From Rikenellaceae bacterium (lineage in GTDB: Bacteria > Bacteroidota > Bacteroidia > Bacteroidales > Rikenellaceae), in contig CABJAJ010000007.1 in assembly GCA_902363575.1 (NCBI GenBank), positions 77,576-141,575 of the forward strand: a stretch of DNA of 64,000 bases. The letters are read 5' to 3'. The position numbers and the translations under genes are program-made. Positions 36,575 to 47,666 of this stretch are shown here, in pieces. The notes below the pieces were generated by a model that saw nothing but the letters and a program-made list of their open reading frames with translations, searched no databases and had not been told where the DNA came from. How positions within the stretch are numbered: the first letter of the stretch is position 1; every line of letters starts with the position of its first letter.

Positions 36575-38662
36575 ATGAAGACAATCATTGCAGAAAAGCC
36601 CTCCGTGGCACGTGAAATCGCCCGCATCGTGGGCGCGACAAAGAGAGAGGAAGGATATTTCGAGGGAGGCGGTTATGCCGTGACATGGGCATTCGGACAC
36701 CTCGTTCAGCTTGCCATGCCCGACGGCTACGGCGTGCGCGGATTTGTCCGTGACAACCTCCCGATTATTCCCGACACATTCACGCTCGTCCCCCGTCAGG
36801 TCAGGACGGAGAAAGGTTACAAGCCCGACAGCGGCGTGGTGTCGCAGATAAAAGTCATCAAAAGACTGTTCGACACAAGCGAACATATCATCGTGGCGAC
36901 CGATGCCGGACGCGAGGGAGAGCTTATCTTCCGCTACCTCTACCACTATACGGGTTGCACCACTCCTTTCGTGCGCCTGTGGATCAGCTCTCTCACCGAC
37001 AAAGCTATCCGCGAGGGACTGCGGAAACTCGAAGACGGCAGCAAATACGACAACCTCTACCTCGCCGCCAAAGCGCGGAGCGAATCCGACTGGCTCGTGG
37101 GCATCAACGGCACACAGGCGTTATCCATCGCCGCCGGACACGGCACGTATTCCGTGGGGCGGGTGCAGACACCAACGTTGGCTATGGTATGTGAACGCTA
37201 CTGGGAGAACCGCCGCTTTACGTCCGAAGCATTCTGGCAGCTCCATATCGCAACGGACGGTTGCGACGGCGAAGTCGTGAAATTCTCATCCTCCGAGAAA
37301 TGGAAAGAGAAAGAACCGGCGATGGAACTATATAATAAGGTAAAGGCGGCAGGTTGCGCCACTGTCACGAAAGCCGAGCGCAAGGAGAAGACGGAGGAAA
37401 CTCCCTTGCTCTACGACCTGACCACGCTCCAGAAAGAAGCCAACGCCAAGCACGGCTTCACGGCGGAACAGACGCTTGAAATCGCGCAGAAACTCTACGA
37501 AAAGAAGTTGATAACCTATCCGAGAACGGGAAGCCGCTACATCCCCGAAGACGTGTTTGCCGAAATTCCCAAACTGCTCGCTTTCATCGGCACACAGCCC
37601 GAATGGAAAGACAAGGTGCGGGCAAAAGCCGCCCCGACACGCCGCAGCGTGGACGACGGCAAGGTGACAGACCACCATGCCCTGCTCGTCACGGGTGAGA
37701 AACCGCTCTTCCTCTCCAAAGAGGACAATACCATCTATCAGATGATTGCCGGGCGCATGGTCGAGGCATTCTCTGAGAAATGCGTCAAGGATGTGACCAC
37801 TGTCACGGCGGAATGTGCCGGAGTGGAGTTTACCGTAAAAGGCAGCGTCGTGAAGCAAACCGGATGGCGTGCCGTCTATGGCGAGGAAAAAGAGGAAATT
37901 ACCATCCCCGGCTGGCAGGAAGGCGACACGCTGACACCGAAAGGCTCGTCCATTACCGAAGGAAAGACCAAACCCAAGCCGCTGCATACCGAAGCCACCC
38001 TGCTCTCGGCAATGGAAACGGCGGGCAAGGAAATTGAGGACGACGCACTGCGGCAGGCGATGAAGGACTGTGGCATCGGTACTCCCGCCACACGCGCCTC
38101 CATCATCGAAACGCTTTTCAAGCGCGGTTACATGGAACGCTGCAAGAAGTCGCTTGTTCCCACCGAAAAAGGACTTGCCCTCAATTCCGTCGTCAAGACG
38201 ATGCGCATCGCCGATGTTGCCATGACGGGCGAATGGGAAAAGGAGCTGGCGCGTATCGAGCGCGGGGAACTGTCCGACGACACCTTCCGCAAGGAGATAG
38301 AGGCGTACACACGTGAGATAACCTCCGAACTGATCTCGTGCGACAAGCTCTTCGGCAGCCGTGACTCCGGCTGCGCGTGTCCCAAGTGTGGCACGGGCAG
38401 GATGCGGTTCTACGGCAAGGTGGTACGCTGCGACAACACGGAGTGCGGACTGCCCGTGTTCCGGCTGAAAGCGGGACGCACCCTGTCCGACGATGAAATC
38501 AAAGACCTGCTCACCGAAGGGCATACCAAGCTGCTCAAAGGGTTCAAGAGCAAACAGGGCAAGAGTTTCGATGCTGTTGTCGCCTTTGACGGGGAATATA
38601 ACACGACTTTTGTGTTCCCGGAGGCTAAAAAGGACAAGAAATTTTCAGGACGGAAGAAATAG
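36575..38662 (+). CDS. exc: Type IA DNA topoisomerase III, Exc
   Basis: The 695-residue protein has a Toprim domain (EKPSVARE at the N terminus, DAGREGE near residue 110), the catalytic Tyr315 in ITYPRTGSRY, and a C-terminal Cys4 zinc ribbon (CPKCG...C...C). In CTnDOT this last gene of the excision operon is exc, which has topoisomerase activity and is needed for excision in vivo. A leader motif CCACTGAATCCAAAATA lies at 36526-36542. Confidence 0.92.
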   Translation: MKTIIAEKPSVAREIARIVGATKREEGYFEGGGYAVTWAFGHLVQLAMPDGYGVRGFVRDNLPIIPDTFTLVPRQVRTEKGYKPDSGVVSQIKVIKRLFDTSEHIIVATDAGREGELIFRYLYHYTGCTTPFVRLWISSLTDKAIREGLRKLEDGSKYDNLYLAAKARSESDWLVGINGTQALSIAAGHGTYSVGRVQTPTLAMVCERYWENRRFTSEAFWQLHIATDGCDGEVVKFSSSEKWKEKEPAMELYNKVKAAGCATVTKAERKEKTEETPLLYDLTTLQKEANAKHGFTAEQTLEIAQKLYEKKLITYPRTGSRYIPEDVFAEIPKLLAFIGTQPEWKDKVRAKAAPTRRSVDDGKVTDHHALLVTGEKPLFLSKEDNTIYQMIAGRMVEAFSEKCVKDVTTVTAECAGVEFTVKGSVVKQTGWRAVYGEEKEEITIPGWQEGDTLTPKGSSITEGKTKPKPLHTEATLLSAMETAGKEIEDDALRQAMKDCGIGTPATRASIIETLFKRGYMERCKKSLVPTEKGLALNSVVKTMRIADVAMTGEWEKELARIERGELSDDTFRKEIEAYTREITSELISCDKLFGSRDSGCACPKCGTGRMRFYGKVVRCDNTECGLPVFRLKAGRTLSDDEIKDLLTEGHTKLLKGFKSKQGKSFDAVVAFDGEYNTTFVFPEAKKDKKFSGRKK

Positions 38663-38673
38663 TATTAACTTTG
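38643..38673 (+). promoter_or_regulatory. Promoter of the RteR-type small RNA
   Basis: TAACTTTG at 38666-38673 fits TAnnTTTG, with TTTC at 38643-38646 as a near -33 box 19 nt upstream. It overlaps the end of exc and would start a transcript near 38680. Confidence 0.65.
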
Positions 38674-38679
38674 CCACTT

Positions 38680-38769
38680 GTTCAGAGTAATGAATTGTTC
38701 TTCGATACCGGATTACACTCATACTTTGGATTTAGTGGTGGCACTCGGAGGGATACCGAGTGCCTTTTT
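38680..38769 (+). ncRNA. rteR: RteR-type small regulatory RNA
   Basis: A Bacteroidota promoter at 38643-38673 and a strong intrinsic terminator at 38740-38769 define a transcript of about 90 nt, placed directly after exc. In CTnDOT a 90-nt RNA called RteR is encoded immediately downstream of exc and lowers tra operon mRNA (recalled from literature). Size and place agree. Just before the terminator, 38722-38738 reads TACTTTGGATTTAGTGG, which can pair with repeated leader motifs in this element. The longer open frame from 38678 is not a likely protein. Confidence 0.7.
38740..38769 (+). terminator. Intrinsic terminator of the RteR-type RNA
   Basis: A 9-bp stem GGCACTCGG/CCGAGTGCC with a 7-nt loop is followed by five T residues. 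Confidence 0.9.
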
Positions 38770-38824
38770 CTTCCTTTTTCCAACCGATTATCCCGTTAAT
38801 TATCAATCCGCTAAATCCAAAGTA

Positions 38825-39277
38825 ATGAACAACAAGAAGAAAAACGAGGGTCAGACCGACTTTTCCTATTACGGTCTGTACCTGCTGGACTATCTCCGCA
38901 CGAACAAGTTTGAACAGGCTGACGACACCGCTTTCATACGGGAACGGGCCGACCGTGCCGCCGAAACGTATGAGAGGGCACGGCTTGAAGGCTATCCCGC
39001 CGATGGTGCGCAGGAACTGGCGATGGACACGCTGCTGCGCGGGCTGCATTATTCCCGTTACGCCATCCTCCGCGAAGTCGTGGAAAACGAGTTTGCCGAT
39101 GAAGTGCCGGAAGAGAAGCGTGAAGCCTTTGTCCTGAAACTGCTGCCGCTTGTCGGCAACGTGTTCTCCGTCTATGACCTCTCGGATGACAATTTCGCCC
39201 TGTCTTCCGATTACGACCTGCTCTACACGGAGCTGACGGGAGCAACCGTCCTTTACTTAGACGAATATGGCGTTTAA
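38825..39277 (+). CDS. DUF1896 family protein
   Basis: The 150-residue acidic helical protein matches DUF1896, common in Bacteroidota conjugative elements. The start at 38825 (MNNKKKN) abuts the leader motif CCGCTAAATCCAAAGTA. Its stop overlaps the start of the large methylase/helicase gene by 11 nt. Function is unknown. Confidence 0.8.
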   Translation: MNNKKKNEGQTDFSYYGLYLLDYLRTNKFEQADDTAFIRERADRAAETYERARLEGYPADGAQELAMDTLLRGLHYSRYAILREVVENEFADEVPEEKREAFVLKLLPLVGNVFSVYDLSDDNFALSSDYDLLYTELTGATVLYLDEYGV

Positions 39278-42200
39278 CCGCAAACAGAAACTGCGGGACA
39301 ACATCGAGGCGATACGGACGGCATTCATCCTTGACAGGGAAAATAGGACAGCGACAACCGAAGAGCGTGCCATACTTCAAAGGTACTGCGGTTTCGGCGG
39401 TCTGAAATGTATCCTCAACCCTGCAAAGGAACTGACGGATGCCGTCCGGTGGGCGAAATCCGACCTCGAACTGTTCGCCCCGACGGTGGAGCTGCACAGG
39501 CTTATCCGTGAGAACAGCAAGGACGAAACAGAGTACAAGCGGTTTGTGGATTCGCTGAAAGCGTCCGTGCTGACCGCTTTCTACACCCCCAAAGAGATAA
39601 CCGACACCATCGCGGACGTGCTGGCAGATTACAGCGTCCGCCCCGCCCGTATGCTCGAACCGTCGGCAGGTGTCGGCGTGTTCGTGGATTCCATGCTGCG
39701 GCACAGCCCCAATGCGGATGTGATGGCTTTCGAGAAGGATCTGCTCACGGGTACAATCTTGAGGCATCTCTATCCCGACCAGAAAATGCGCACCTGCGGT
39801 TTTGAGAAAATCGAAAGACCGTTCAACAATTATTTCGACTTGGCGGTGTCCAACATTCCGTTCGGTGACATTGCCGTGTTCGACGCGGAGTTTCAGCGGA
39901 GCGACTCTTTCGGCAGACGCTCCGCCCAGAAAACCATCCACAACTATTTCTTTCTCAAAGGACTGGATGCCGTGCGTGACGGCGGTATCGTGGCGTTCAT
40001 CACCTCGCAAGGGGTATTGAATAGCACCAAGACCTCCGTGCGTAACGAGCTGTTCAGTCAGGCCAATCTGGTATCCGCGATACGCCTGCCCAACAACCTG
40101 TTCACGGACAACGCGGGCACGGAGGTGGGCAGTGACCTGATTGTCCTGCAAAAGAACCTCAGCAAGAAGGAAATGTCGCAGGACGAGCGGCTGATGACCG
40201 TGATACAGACGGACACGAAAACCGCCCTGACCGACAACGCCTATTTCATCCACCACCCGGAACGCATCGTGCATACGATGGCGAAACTTGACACAGACCC
40301 CTACGGGAAGCCCGCTATGGTTTATCTGCACGAGGGCAAGGCAGCAGGCATCGCCGGGGATTTGCGCCGTATGCTCGACGAGGATTTCCATTACAGGCTT
40401 GCCATGCGCTTGTATTCGGGTTCAATCCGGCAGGCAGGAACGGAAGAAAAAGTTGCCGTTCAAAATAAAGTAGAGCGTCCTGCCATAAAATTGGAAACAG
40501 TATCCTCGGCGCAGACGGTGGAAACTCCGACAGAAAAGCCGCAACCCGCAGATGAAAAGCCGGAGATAGAACCGCGCCCGCAATATTCCGCAGGCGTGCA
40601 GCTCACCCTGCTTGACCTCTGGGGGATGACGGAAGAGGTCAGCCAACCGAAAACCTCCAAAAAGAAAAAGACGGTGAAAAAGGCAGTTACGGCAAAGTCC
40701 ACTCCGCCCAAACCGAAAGTCACGGTTACACCGACAGCTCCAACTGCAAAACCCGCAATGGAGAATAAGGAGGTGAAAGCGGAGAACACCGCCAAGCCTG
40801 CCGACCCGGACGACATCTATGCCACACTGGACTGGGATACCAATCCTCCCATCAACGGTTTCTATGAAATGATGATGGGTTTGACGCCGGAGCGTAGGAA
40901 AGAACTTCGGGAACTGGCAAGGCAGCATAACGAGAAACAAGTGGCGGAAAAGACGGAAGTGAAAGCCGTGCCGGAAACTTCCCGTGAGCAGCCACGACAG
41001 GAGGAAACACAGCCGGAGGCAGTCGCCGCACCTGCCGTTACAGATACCCCATCGGAAGCGGTGGGGACTTTCCTTTTCCCCGACATCGAAGCGGAAAAGC
41101 CGAAGGAGGAAGTCGTGGACCTTTCTCCGCGTGCCTACCACCGCACGCCGGAGATGCACCTGCGCGAAGGGTCGCTGGTGGCTGACCGGGGGCGTCATAA
41201 CATCGGCTACCTGAAAGACATCACGCCATACGGGGCGACATTCCAGCCGCTCGACCTGAAAGGATACCAGAAGGAAAAGGCGTTGTTGTATGTGTCGCTG
41301 CGTGACGCCTACGAGCGTCTGTACCGTTATGAATCGCTCCGGCGCGAGGCAAATGTTCCGTGGCGAGAGCATCTGAATACCTGTTACGATGAGTTTGTCA
41401 TGCGCTACGGCAACCTCAACGCCAAGCAGAACGTGAAGTTAGTGATGATGGATGCGGGCGGGCGCGACATCCTTTCGCTGGAACGGATGGAAAACGGAAA
41501 GTTCGTCAAGGCGGACATCTTCGAGCATCCTGTTTCCTTCGCGGTGGAGAGCCATGCCAACGTAGGCTCTCCCGAAGAAGCCCTGTCTGCGTCGCTCAAC
41601 AAATATGGTACGGTCAATCTCGACTATATGCGGGAGATAACCGACAGCACGGCGGAGGATTTGCTCACTGCCCTGCAAGGGCGCATCTACTACAATCCGC
41701 TCGTGACCGGTTACGAAATCAAAGACCGTTTCATCGCCGGAAATGTCATAGAGAAAGCGGAACGCATAGAGGCATGGATGGGTGACAATCCCGAAAATGA
41801 GCGTATGCCGGAGGTGAAGCAGGCGTTGGAGGCTCTGAAAGATGCCGAGCCGCAGCGCATCGCCTTCGAGGATCTGGACTTCAATTTCGGGGAACGCTGG
41901 ATTCCGACGGGTGTCTATGCCGCCTACATGAGCCGGCTGTTCGACACGGAGGTGAAAATCGCCTATTCCGCAAGCATGGACGAGTTTTCGGTGGTGTGCG
42001 GCTACCGCACCATGAAAATCACGGACGAGTTTCTGGTGAAGGGGTATTACCGGAACTATGACGGTATGCACCTCCTAAAACACGCCCTGCACAACACCTG
42101 CCCTGACATGATGAAGTCCATCGGCAAGGACGAGCATGGCAACGACATCAAGATGCGCGACAGCGAGGGAATACAACTCGCCAACGCCAAGATTGACGAG

Positions 42201-45083
42201 ATACGAAACGGCTTCTCCGAATGGCTCGAAGAGCAGTCGCCGCAGTTCAAGGAGCGGCTTGTGACGATGTATAACCGCAAGTTCAACTGTTTCGTGCGCC
42301 CGCGCTACGACGGCTCCCATCAGACCTTTCCCGACCTCAACCTGAAAGGGCTGGCAAGCCGGGGTATCAAGAGCGTCTATCCCTCACAGATGGATTGCGT
42401 CTGGATGTTGAAACAGAACGGCGGCGGAATTTGCGACCACGAGGTGGGAACCGGTAAGACGCTGATAATGTGCATCGCCGCGCATGAGATGAAGCGTCTG
42501 AATTTGGCACACAAGCCGATGATTATCGGGCTGAAAGCCAACGTTGCGGAGATTGCAGCCACCTATCAGGCGGCATATCCCAACGCACGTATTCTGTACG
42601 CTTCGGAGAAGGACTTTTCGACCGCCAACCGTGTGCGCTTCTTCAATAATATAAAGAACAACGACTACGATTGCGTCATCATGTCGCACGACCAGTTCGG
42701 CAAGATACCGCAGTCGCCGGAATTGCAGCAGCGCATCCTGCAAGCAGAGCTTGACACGGTGGAGGAAAACCTCGAAGTGCTACGGCAGCAGGGAAAGAAC
42801 GTGTCGCGGGCGATGCTGAAAGGATTGGAGAAGCGCAAGCACAACCTTGAAGCGAAGCTGGAGAAGGTGGAACACGCCATAAAGTCACGCACGGACGACG
42901 TGGTGGATTTCAAGCAGATGGGCATCGACCACATCTTCATAGATGAGAGCCACCAGTTCAAGAATCTGACTTTCAACACGCGCCACGACCGTGTGGCGGG
43001 ATTGGGAAACAGCGAGGGAAGCCAGAAGGCACTTAACATGCTCTTTGCCATACGCACCATACAGGAGCGCACAGGAAAAGACTTGGGTGCGACCTTCCTC
43101 TCCGGCACGACTATCAGCAACTCACTGACTGAATTGTACCTGCTGTTCAAGTACCTGCGCCCGAAGGAGCTGGAACGGCAGGACATAAGGTGTTTCGACG
43201 CTTGGGCGGCGATATTTGCCAAGAAGACGACGGATTTTGAATTTAACGTGACGAACAATGTGGTCCAGAAGGAGCGTTTCCGCTACTTCATCAAAGTGCC
43301 GGAGCTTGCCGCCTTCTATAATGAAATCACGGACTACCGCACGGCGGAGGATGTGGGCGTTGACCGTCCTGCCAAGAACGAGATACTGCACCATATACCG
43401 CCCACGCCGGAACAGGAGGACTTCATACAGAAACTGATGCAGTTCGCCAAGACGGGCGATGCCACCTTGTTGGGCAGGCTGCCGCTTTCGGAAACGGAAG
43501 AAAAGGCGAAGATGCTCATCGCCACGGACTATGCCCGGAAAATGGCACTCGACATGCGCATGATAGACCCGAATTACGAAGATCATCCCGACAACAAAGC
43601 GAGTCACTGTGCCAAGATGATCGCGGAGTATTATCAAAAATACGACGCCCAGAAAGGCACGCAGTTCGTTTTCTCTGATTTGGGGACATACCAGCCGGGC
43701 GACGGGTGGAACGTCTATTCGGAAATCAAGCGCAAACTGACGGAGGACTACGGTATACCGCCAAGCGAGGTGCGCTTCATTCAGGAGTGCAAGACCGACA
43801 AGGCGCGGAAGGCGGTGATAGACGCCATGAACGCCGGGACGGTGCGTGTGCTGTTCGGCTCTACCTCTATGCTCGGAACGGGTGTGAACGCCCAGAAACG
43901 GTGTGTGGCTATCCATCATCTCGATACGCCGTGGCGACCGTCCGACTTGCAACAGCGTGACGGACGCGGAGTTAGGGCAGGTAATGAGATTGCCAAACAT
44001 TTCGCCGGGAACAACGTGGATGTAATCATCTACGCGGTGGAGAAGTCACTGGACAGCTACAAGTTCAACCTCCTGCACTGCAAGCAGACTTTCATAAGCC
44101 AGCTCAAAAGCGGTGCGATGGGTGCGCGTACCATCGACGAGGGGGCAATGGACGAAAAATCGGGCATGAATTTCTCGGAATACATGGCGTTGCTCTCCGG
44201 CAATACCGACCTGTTGGACAAGGCGAAACTGGAAAAGCGGATCGCATCGCTCGAAGGGGAACGCAAGTCGTTCAACAAGGGCAAGCGTGATTCGGAGTTC
44301 AAGCTGGAGTCAAAGACCGGCGAGTTGCGCAACAACACGGCTTTCATAGATGCCATGACGGAGGACTGGAACCGCTTCCTGTCGGTGGTGCAGACCGACA
44401 AGGAGGGCAACCGCCTTAATATAATAAAGGTGGACGGAGTGGATTCCGCCGATGAGAAGGTCATCGGAAAGCGTTTGCAGGAGATAGCCAAGAATGCCAC
44501 GACCGGAGGGTTGTACACGCAGGTCGGTGAACTTTACGGTTTTCCGATAAAGGTGGTGAGCGAAAGGATACTCAAAGAGGGATTGGAGTTCACCGACAAC
44601 CGCTTCGTGGTCGAGGGGAACTACAAGTACACCTACAACAACGGGCATCTGGCGATGGCTGACCCGTTGGCCGCCGCCCGCAACTTCCTCAACGCGATGG
44701 AGAGGATACCCTCCATCATCGACCAGTACAAGGCGAAGAACGAGGTGCTGGAGATGGAGATACCGCAGTTACAGGAGATAGCGGGTAAGGTGTGGAAGAA
44801 GGAGGACGAGCTGAAGCAGTTGAAGTCCGAACTTGCCGCCCTTGACCGAAAAATTCAGCTGGAGCTTGCGCCACCCACGCCCGAAGTCGCAGAAAAGGAG
44901 AATGAAGGGCAACAGCTCAAGCCGGAAGCGGAAGATGTGAGGAACAGGCAGGCGCAATATCCCGAAAATGCACCGCCGCAGATACGCAGTCCGGCGGATA
45001 GTATCGTTGCCAACCATGTCATAATCGGGCGTCCGGGACTGTATGCCAAGGAGGAAACCCGGTCCAAAGGATTGAAAATATAA
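39267..45083 (+). CDS. Large N-6 adenine DNA methylase/SNF2-type helicase fusion
   Basis: The 1938-residue protein has an N-terminal methylase-like domain ([12 protein letters not shown] near residue 130, SNIPFGD near 195), a Lys/Pro-rich linker around 400-530, and a C-terminal superfamily 2 helicase (HEVGTGKT near 1055, IFIDESHQF near 1225, [13 protein letters not shown] near 1565). The second motif is SNIPFG, not the catalytic NPPF/Y, so methyl transfer may be weak or lost. Such giant proteins are typical of Bacteroidota conjugative transposons and may protect or remodel entering DNA. The start overlaps DUF1896 by 11 nt. Confidence 0.82.
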   Translation: MAFNRKQKLRDNIEAIRTAFILDRENRTATTEERAILQRYCGFGGLKCILNPAKELTDAVRWAKSDLELFAPTVELHRLIRENSKDETEYKRFVDSLKASVLTAFYTPKEITDTIADVLADYSVRPARMLEPSAGVGVFVDSMLRHSPNADVMAFEKDLLTGTILRHLYPDQKMRTCGFEKIERPFNNYFDLAVSNIPFGDIAVFDAEFQRSDSFGRRSAQKTIHNYFFLKGLDAVRDGGIVAFITSQGVLNSTKTSVRNELFSQANLVSAIRLPNNLFTDNAGTEVGSDLIVLQKNLSKKEMSQDERLMTVIQTDTKTALTDNAYFIHHPERIVHTMAKLDTDPYGKPAMVYLHEGKAAGIAGDLRRMLDEDFHYRLAMRLYSGSIRQAGTEEKVAVQNKVERPAIKLETVSSAQTVETPTEKPQPADEKPEIEPRPQYSAGVQLTLLDLWGMTEEVSQPKTSKKKKTVKKAVTAKSTPPKPKVTVTPTAPTAKPAMENKEVKAENTAKPADPDDIYATLDWDTNPPINGFYEMMMGLTPERRKELRELARQHNEKQVAEKTEVKAVPETSREQPRQEETQPEAVAAPAVTDTPSEAVGTFLFPDIEAEKPKEEVVDLSPRAYHRTPEMHLREGSLVADRGRHNIGYLKDITPYGATFQPLDLKGYQKEKALLYVSLRDAYERLYRYESLRREANVPWREHLNTCYDEFVMRYGNLNAKQNVKLVMMDAGGRDILSLERMENGKFVKADIFEHPVSFAVESHANVGSPEEALSASLNKYGTVNLDYMREITDSTAEDLLTALQGRIYYNPLVTGYEIKDRFIAGNVIEKAERIEAWMGDNPENERMPEVKQALEALKDAEPQRIAFEDLDFNFGERWIPTGVYAAYMSRLFDTEVKIAYSASMDEFSVVCGYRTMKITDEFLVKGYYRNYDGMHLLKHALHNTCPDMMKSIGKDEHGNDIKMRDSEGIQLANAKIDEIRNGFSEWLEEQSPQFKERLVTMYNRKFNCFVRPRYDGSHQTFPDLNLKGLASRGIKSVYPSQMDCVWMLKQNGGGICDHEVGTGKTLIMCIAAHEMKRLNLAHKPMIIGLKANVAEIAATYQAAYPNARILYASEKDFSTANRVRFFNNIKNNDYDCVIMSHDQFGKIPQSPELQQRILQAELDTVEENLEVLRQQGKNVSRAMLKGLEKRKHNLEAKLEKVEHAIKSRTDDVVDFKQMGIDHIFIDESHQFKNLTFNTRHDRVAGLGNSEGSQKALNMLFAIRTIQERTGKDLGATFLSGTTISNSLTELYLLFKYLRPKELERQDIRCFDAWAAIFAKKTTDFEFNVTNNVVQKERFRYFIKVPELAAFYNEITDYRTAEDVGVDRPAKNEILHHIPPTPEQEDFIQKLMQFAKTGDATLLGRLPLSETEEKAKMLIATDYARKMALDMRMIDPNYEDHPDNKASHCAKMIAEYYQKYDAQKGTQFVFSDLGTYQPGDGWNVYSEIKRKLTEDYGIPPSEVRFIQECKTDKARKAVIDAMNAGTVRVLFGSTSMLGTGVNAQKRCVAIHHLDTPWRPSDLQQRDGRGVRAGNEIAKHFAGNNVDVIIYAVEKSLDSYKFNLLHCKQTFISQLKSGAMGARTIDEGAMDEKSGMNFSEYMALLSGNTDLLDKAKLEKRIASLEGERKSFNKGKRDSEFKLESKTGELRNNTAFIDAMTEDWNRFLSVVQTDKEGNRLNIIKVDGVDSADEKVIGKRLQEIAKNATTGGLYTQVGELYGFPIKVVSERILKEGLEFTDNRFVVEGNYKYTYNNGHLAMADPLAAARNFLNAMERIPSIIDQYKAKNEVLEMEIPQLQEIAGKVWKKEDELKQLKSELAALDRKIQLELAPPTPEVAEKENEGQQLKPEAEDVRNRQAQYPENAPPQIRSPADSIVANHVIIGRPGLYAKEETRSKGLKI

Positions 45084-45106
45084 CCTAAGGAATTTTATCT
45101 GAAGTA

Positions 45107-45210
45107 TTAATAAGGGCTATCCCAAAAGGTCTAAAAGTAAATTTTATCCTTTCTGCAAGTATCTATAGGATGGCAACTGCATTTTTTTCTTTTTGGGCAG
45201 CCCTTATTAA
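45107..45210. repeat. Inverted-repeat unit of about 104 bp (MITE-like or terminator)
   Basis: TTAATAAGGGCTATCCCAAA at the left end and the complement of TTAATAAGGGCTGCCCAAAA at the right end form near-perfect 20-bp terminal inverted repeats around an AT-rich 60-nt middle without coding potential. It follows the methylase/helicase stop by 24 nt. It could be a short non-autonomous element or an unusually long terminator hairpin. Confidence 0.5.
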
Positions 45211-45575
45211 AATTTATTCTTATTTTAGGTTATATACATTCATGTCCATTTATGTAAAAAATTCCTGCTGACCTTGTTTATGTCTTGTCAGTCACCATTT
45301 GCAAAACCATATTTGACCCTCAAAGAGGCTGAATTTGATAAGTAACTTGCTACATACTCATAATAAGGAGCTAAATAGAACACGAATGGGAAATACACAA
45401 ATGCTAAACTAAAGAAGATATTGGCCAAAATAAACGCTATACCGAGAGAGAAACTTGATTTTTCAACTTCCTAAAACGGTGTTGTTCAAACATTTCTACT
45501 TATTTGTACTTGCCAGTTGAACCTACGCTTCCCTAATAAAATGTCTATGGTAAAAAGTTAAAAAATCCTCCCACT
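45211..45575. other. AT-rich gap upstream of tetQ
   Basis: No gene, hairpin or promoter is convincingly visible. The base composition is much lower in GC than the flanking element genes and resembles tetQ. Confidence 0.4.
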
Positions 45576-45606
45576 TTTGTTAGATATATTTTTTTGTGTA
45601 ATTTTG
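45576..45606 (+). promoter_or_regulatory. Promoter of the tetQ-rteA-rteB operon
   Basis: TTTG at 45576-45579 and TAATTTTG at 45599-45606 are 19 nt apart, a consensus Bacteroidota promoter. Transcription would begin near 45613. Confidence 0.8.
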
Positions 45607-45614
45607 TAATCGTT

Positions 45615-45626
45615 ATGCGGCAGTAA
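45615..45626 (+). promoter_or_regulatory. tetQ leader peptide ORF (three codons) and attenuator
   Basis: ATG CGG CAG TAA encodes the peptide MRQ at the very start of the predicted mRNA. CTnDOT tetQ is controlled by translational attenuation that uses a three-residue leader peptide (established knowledge). The following 110 nt can form alternative pairings before the tetQ start at 45741. Confidence 0.7.
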
Positions 45627-45740
45627 TAATATACATATTAATACGAGTTAGTAATCCTGTAGTTCTCATATGCTACGAGGAGGTATTAAAAGGTGCGTTT
45701 CGACAATGCATCTACTGTAGTATATTATTGCTTAATCCAA

Positions 45741-47666
45741 ATGAATATTATAAATTTAGGAATTCTTGCTCACATTGATGCAGGAAAAACTTCCGTAACC
45801 GAGAATCTGCTGTTTGCCAGTGGAGCAACGGAAAAGTGCGGCCGTGTGGATAATGGTGACACCATAACGGACTCTATGGATATAGAGAAACGTAGAGGAA
45901 TTACTGTCCGGGCTTCTACGACATCTATTATCTGGAATGGAGTGAAATGCAATATCATTGACACTCCGGGACACATGGATTTTATTGCGGAAGTGGAGCG
46001 GACATTCAAAATGCTTGATGGAGCAGTCCTCATCTTATCCGCAAAGGAAGGCATACAAGCGCAGACAAAGTTGCTGTTCAGTACTTTACAAAAGCTGCAA
46101 ATCCCGACAATTATATTTATCAATAAGATTGACCGTGCCGGTGTGAATTTGGAGCGTTTGTATATGGATATAAAAACAAATCTGTCGCAAGATGTCCTGT
46201 TTATGCAAACTGTTGTCGATGGATCGGTTTATCCGGTTTGCTCCCAAACATATATAAAGGAAGAATACAAAGAATTTGTATGCAACCATGACGACGATAT
46301 ATTAGAACGATATTTGGCGGATAGCGAAATTTCACCGGCTGATTATTGGAATACGATAATCGCTCTTGTGGCAAAAGCCAAAGTCTATCCGGTGCTACAT
46401 GGATCAGCAATGTTCAATATCGGTATCAATGAGTTGTTGGACGCCATTTCTTCTTTTATACTTCCTCCGGCATCAGTCTCAAACAGACTTTCAGCTTATC
46501 TCTATAAGATAGAGCATGACCCCAAAGGGCATAAAAGAAGTTTTCTTAAAATAATTGACGGAAGTCTGAGACTTCGAGACGTTGTAAGAATCAACGATTC
46601 GGAAAAATTCATCAAGATTAAAAATCTAAAGACTATTTATCAGGGCAGAGAGATAAATGTTGATGAAGTGGGTGCCAATGATATCGCGATTGTAGAAGAT
46701 ATAGAAGATTTTCGAATCGGAGATTATTTAGGTGCTAAACCTTGTTTGATTCAAGGATTATCTCATCAGCATCCCGCTCTCAAATCCTCCGTCCGGCCAA
46801 ATAAGCCCGAAGAGAGAAGCAAGGTGATATCCGCTCTGAATACATTGTGGATTGAAGACCCGTCTTTGTCCTTTTCCATAAACTCATATAGTGATGAATT
46901 GGAAATCTCGTTATATGGTTTGACCCAAAAGGAAATCATACAGACATTGCTGGAAGAACGATTTTCCGTAAAGGTCCATTTTGATGAGATCAAGACTATC
47001 TACAAAGAACGACCTATAAAAAAGGTCAATAAGATTATTCAGATCGAAGTACCACCCAACCCTTACTGGGCCACAATAGGGCTGACTCTTGAACCCTTAC
47101 CGTTAGGGGCAGGGTTGCAAATCGAAAGTGACATCTCCTATGGTTATCTGAACCATTCTTTTCAAAATGCCGTTTTTGAAGGGATTCGTATGTCTTGCCA
47201 ATCTGGTTTACATGGATGGGAAGTGACAGATCTGAAAGTAACTTTTACTCAAGCCGAGTATTATAGCCCGGTAAGTACACCTGCTGATTTCAGACAGCTG
47301 ACCCCTTATGTCTTCAGGCTGGCTTTGCAACAGTCAGGTGTGGACATTCTCGAACCGATGCTCTGTTTTGAGTTGCAGATACCCCAAGTAGCGAGTTCCA
47401 AAGCTATTACAGATTTGCAAAAACTGATGTCTGAGATTGAAGACATCAGTTGTAATAATGAGTGGTGTCATATTAAAGGGAAAGTTCCATTAAATACAAG
47501 TAAAGACTATGCCTCAGAAGTAAGTTCGTACACTAAGGGCTTAGGCATTTTTATGGTTAAGCCATGTGGGTATCAAATAACAAAAGACGGTTATTCTGAT
47601 AATATCCGCATGAACGAAAAAGATAAACTTTTATTCATGTTCCAAAAATCAATGTCATTAAAATAA
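45741..47666 (+). CDS. tetQ: Tetracycline resistance ribosomal protection protein Tet(Q)
   Basis: The 641-residue translational GTPase resembles EF-G and releases tetracycline from the ribosome. It begins [18 protein letters not shown] with the P loop, then [13 protein letters not shown] and NKIDRAG. The sequence agrees closely with Tet(Q) as I remember it. The ATG at 45741 gives the classical 641 residues; a GTG at 45693 would add 16 residues of leader sequence. Its stop overlaps the rteA start by 1 nt. The gene has lower GC than the rest of the element. Confidence 0.96.

Noticed and set aside
38678..38824. N-terminal extension of the DUF1896 protein
   Set aside because: It would read through the RteR-type RNA and its terminator; the family start is at 38825.
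45693..45740. GTG start that would make Tet(Q) 657 residues
   Set aside because: The known protein starts MNIINLG at 45741, and the extra 16 residues lie in the attenuator leader.
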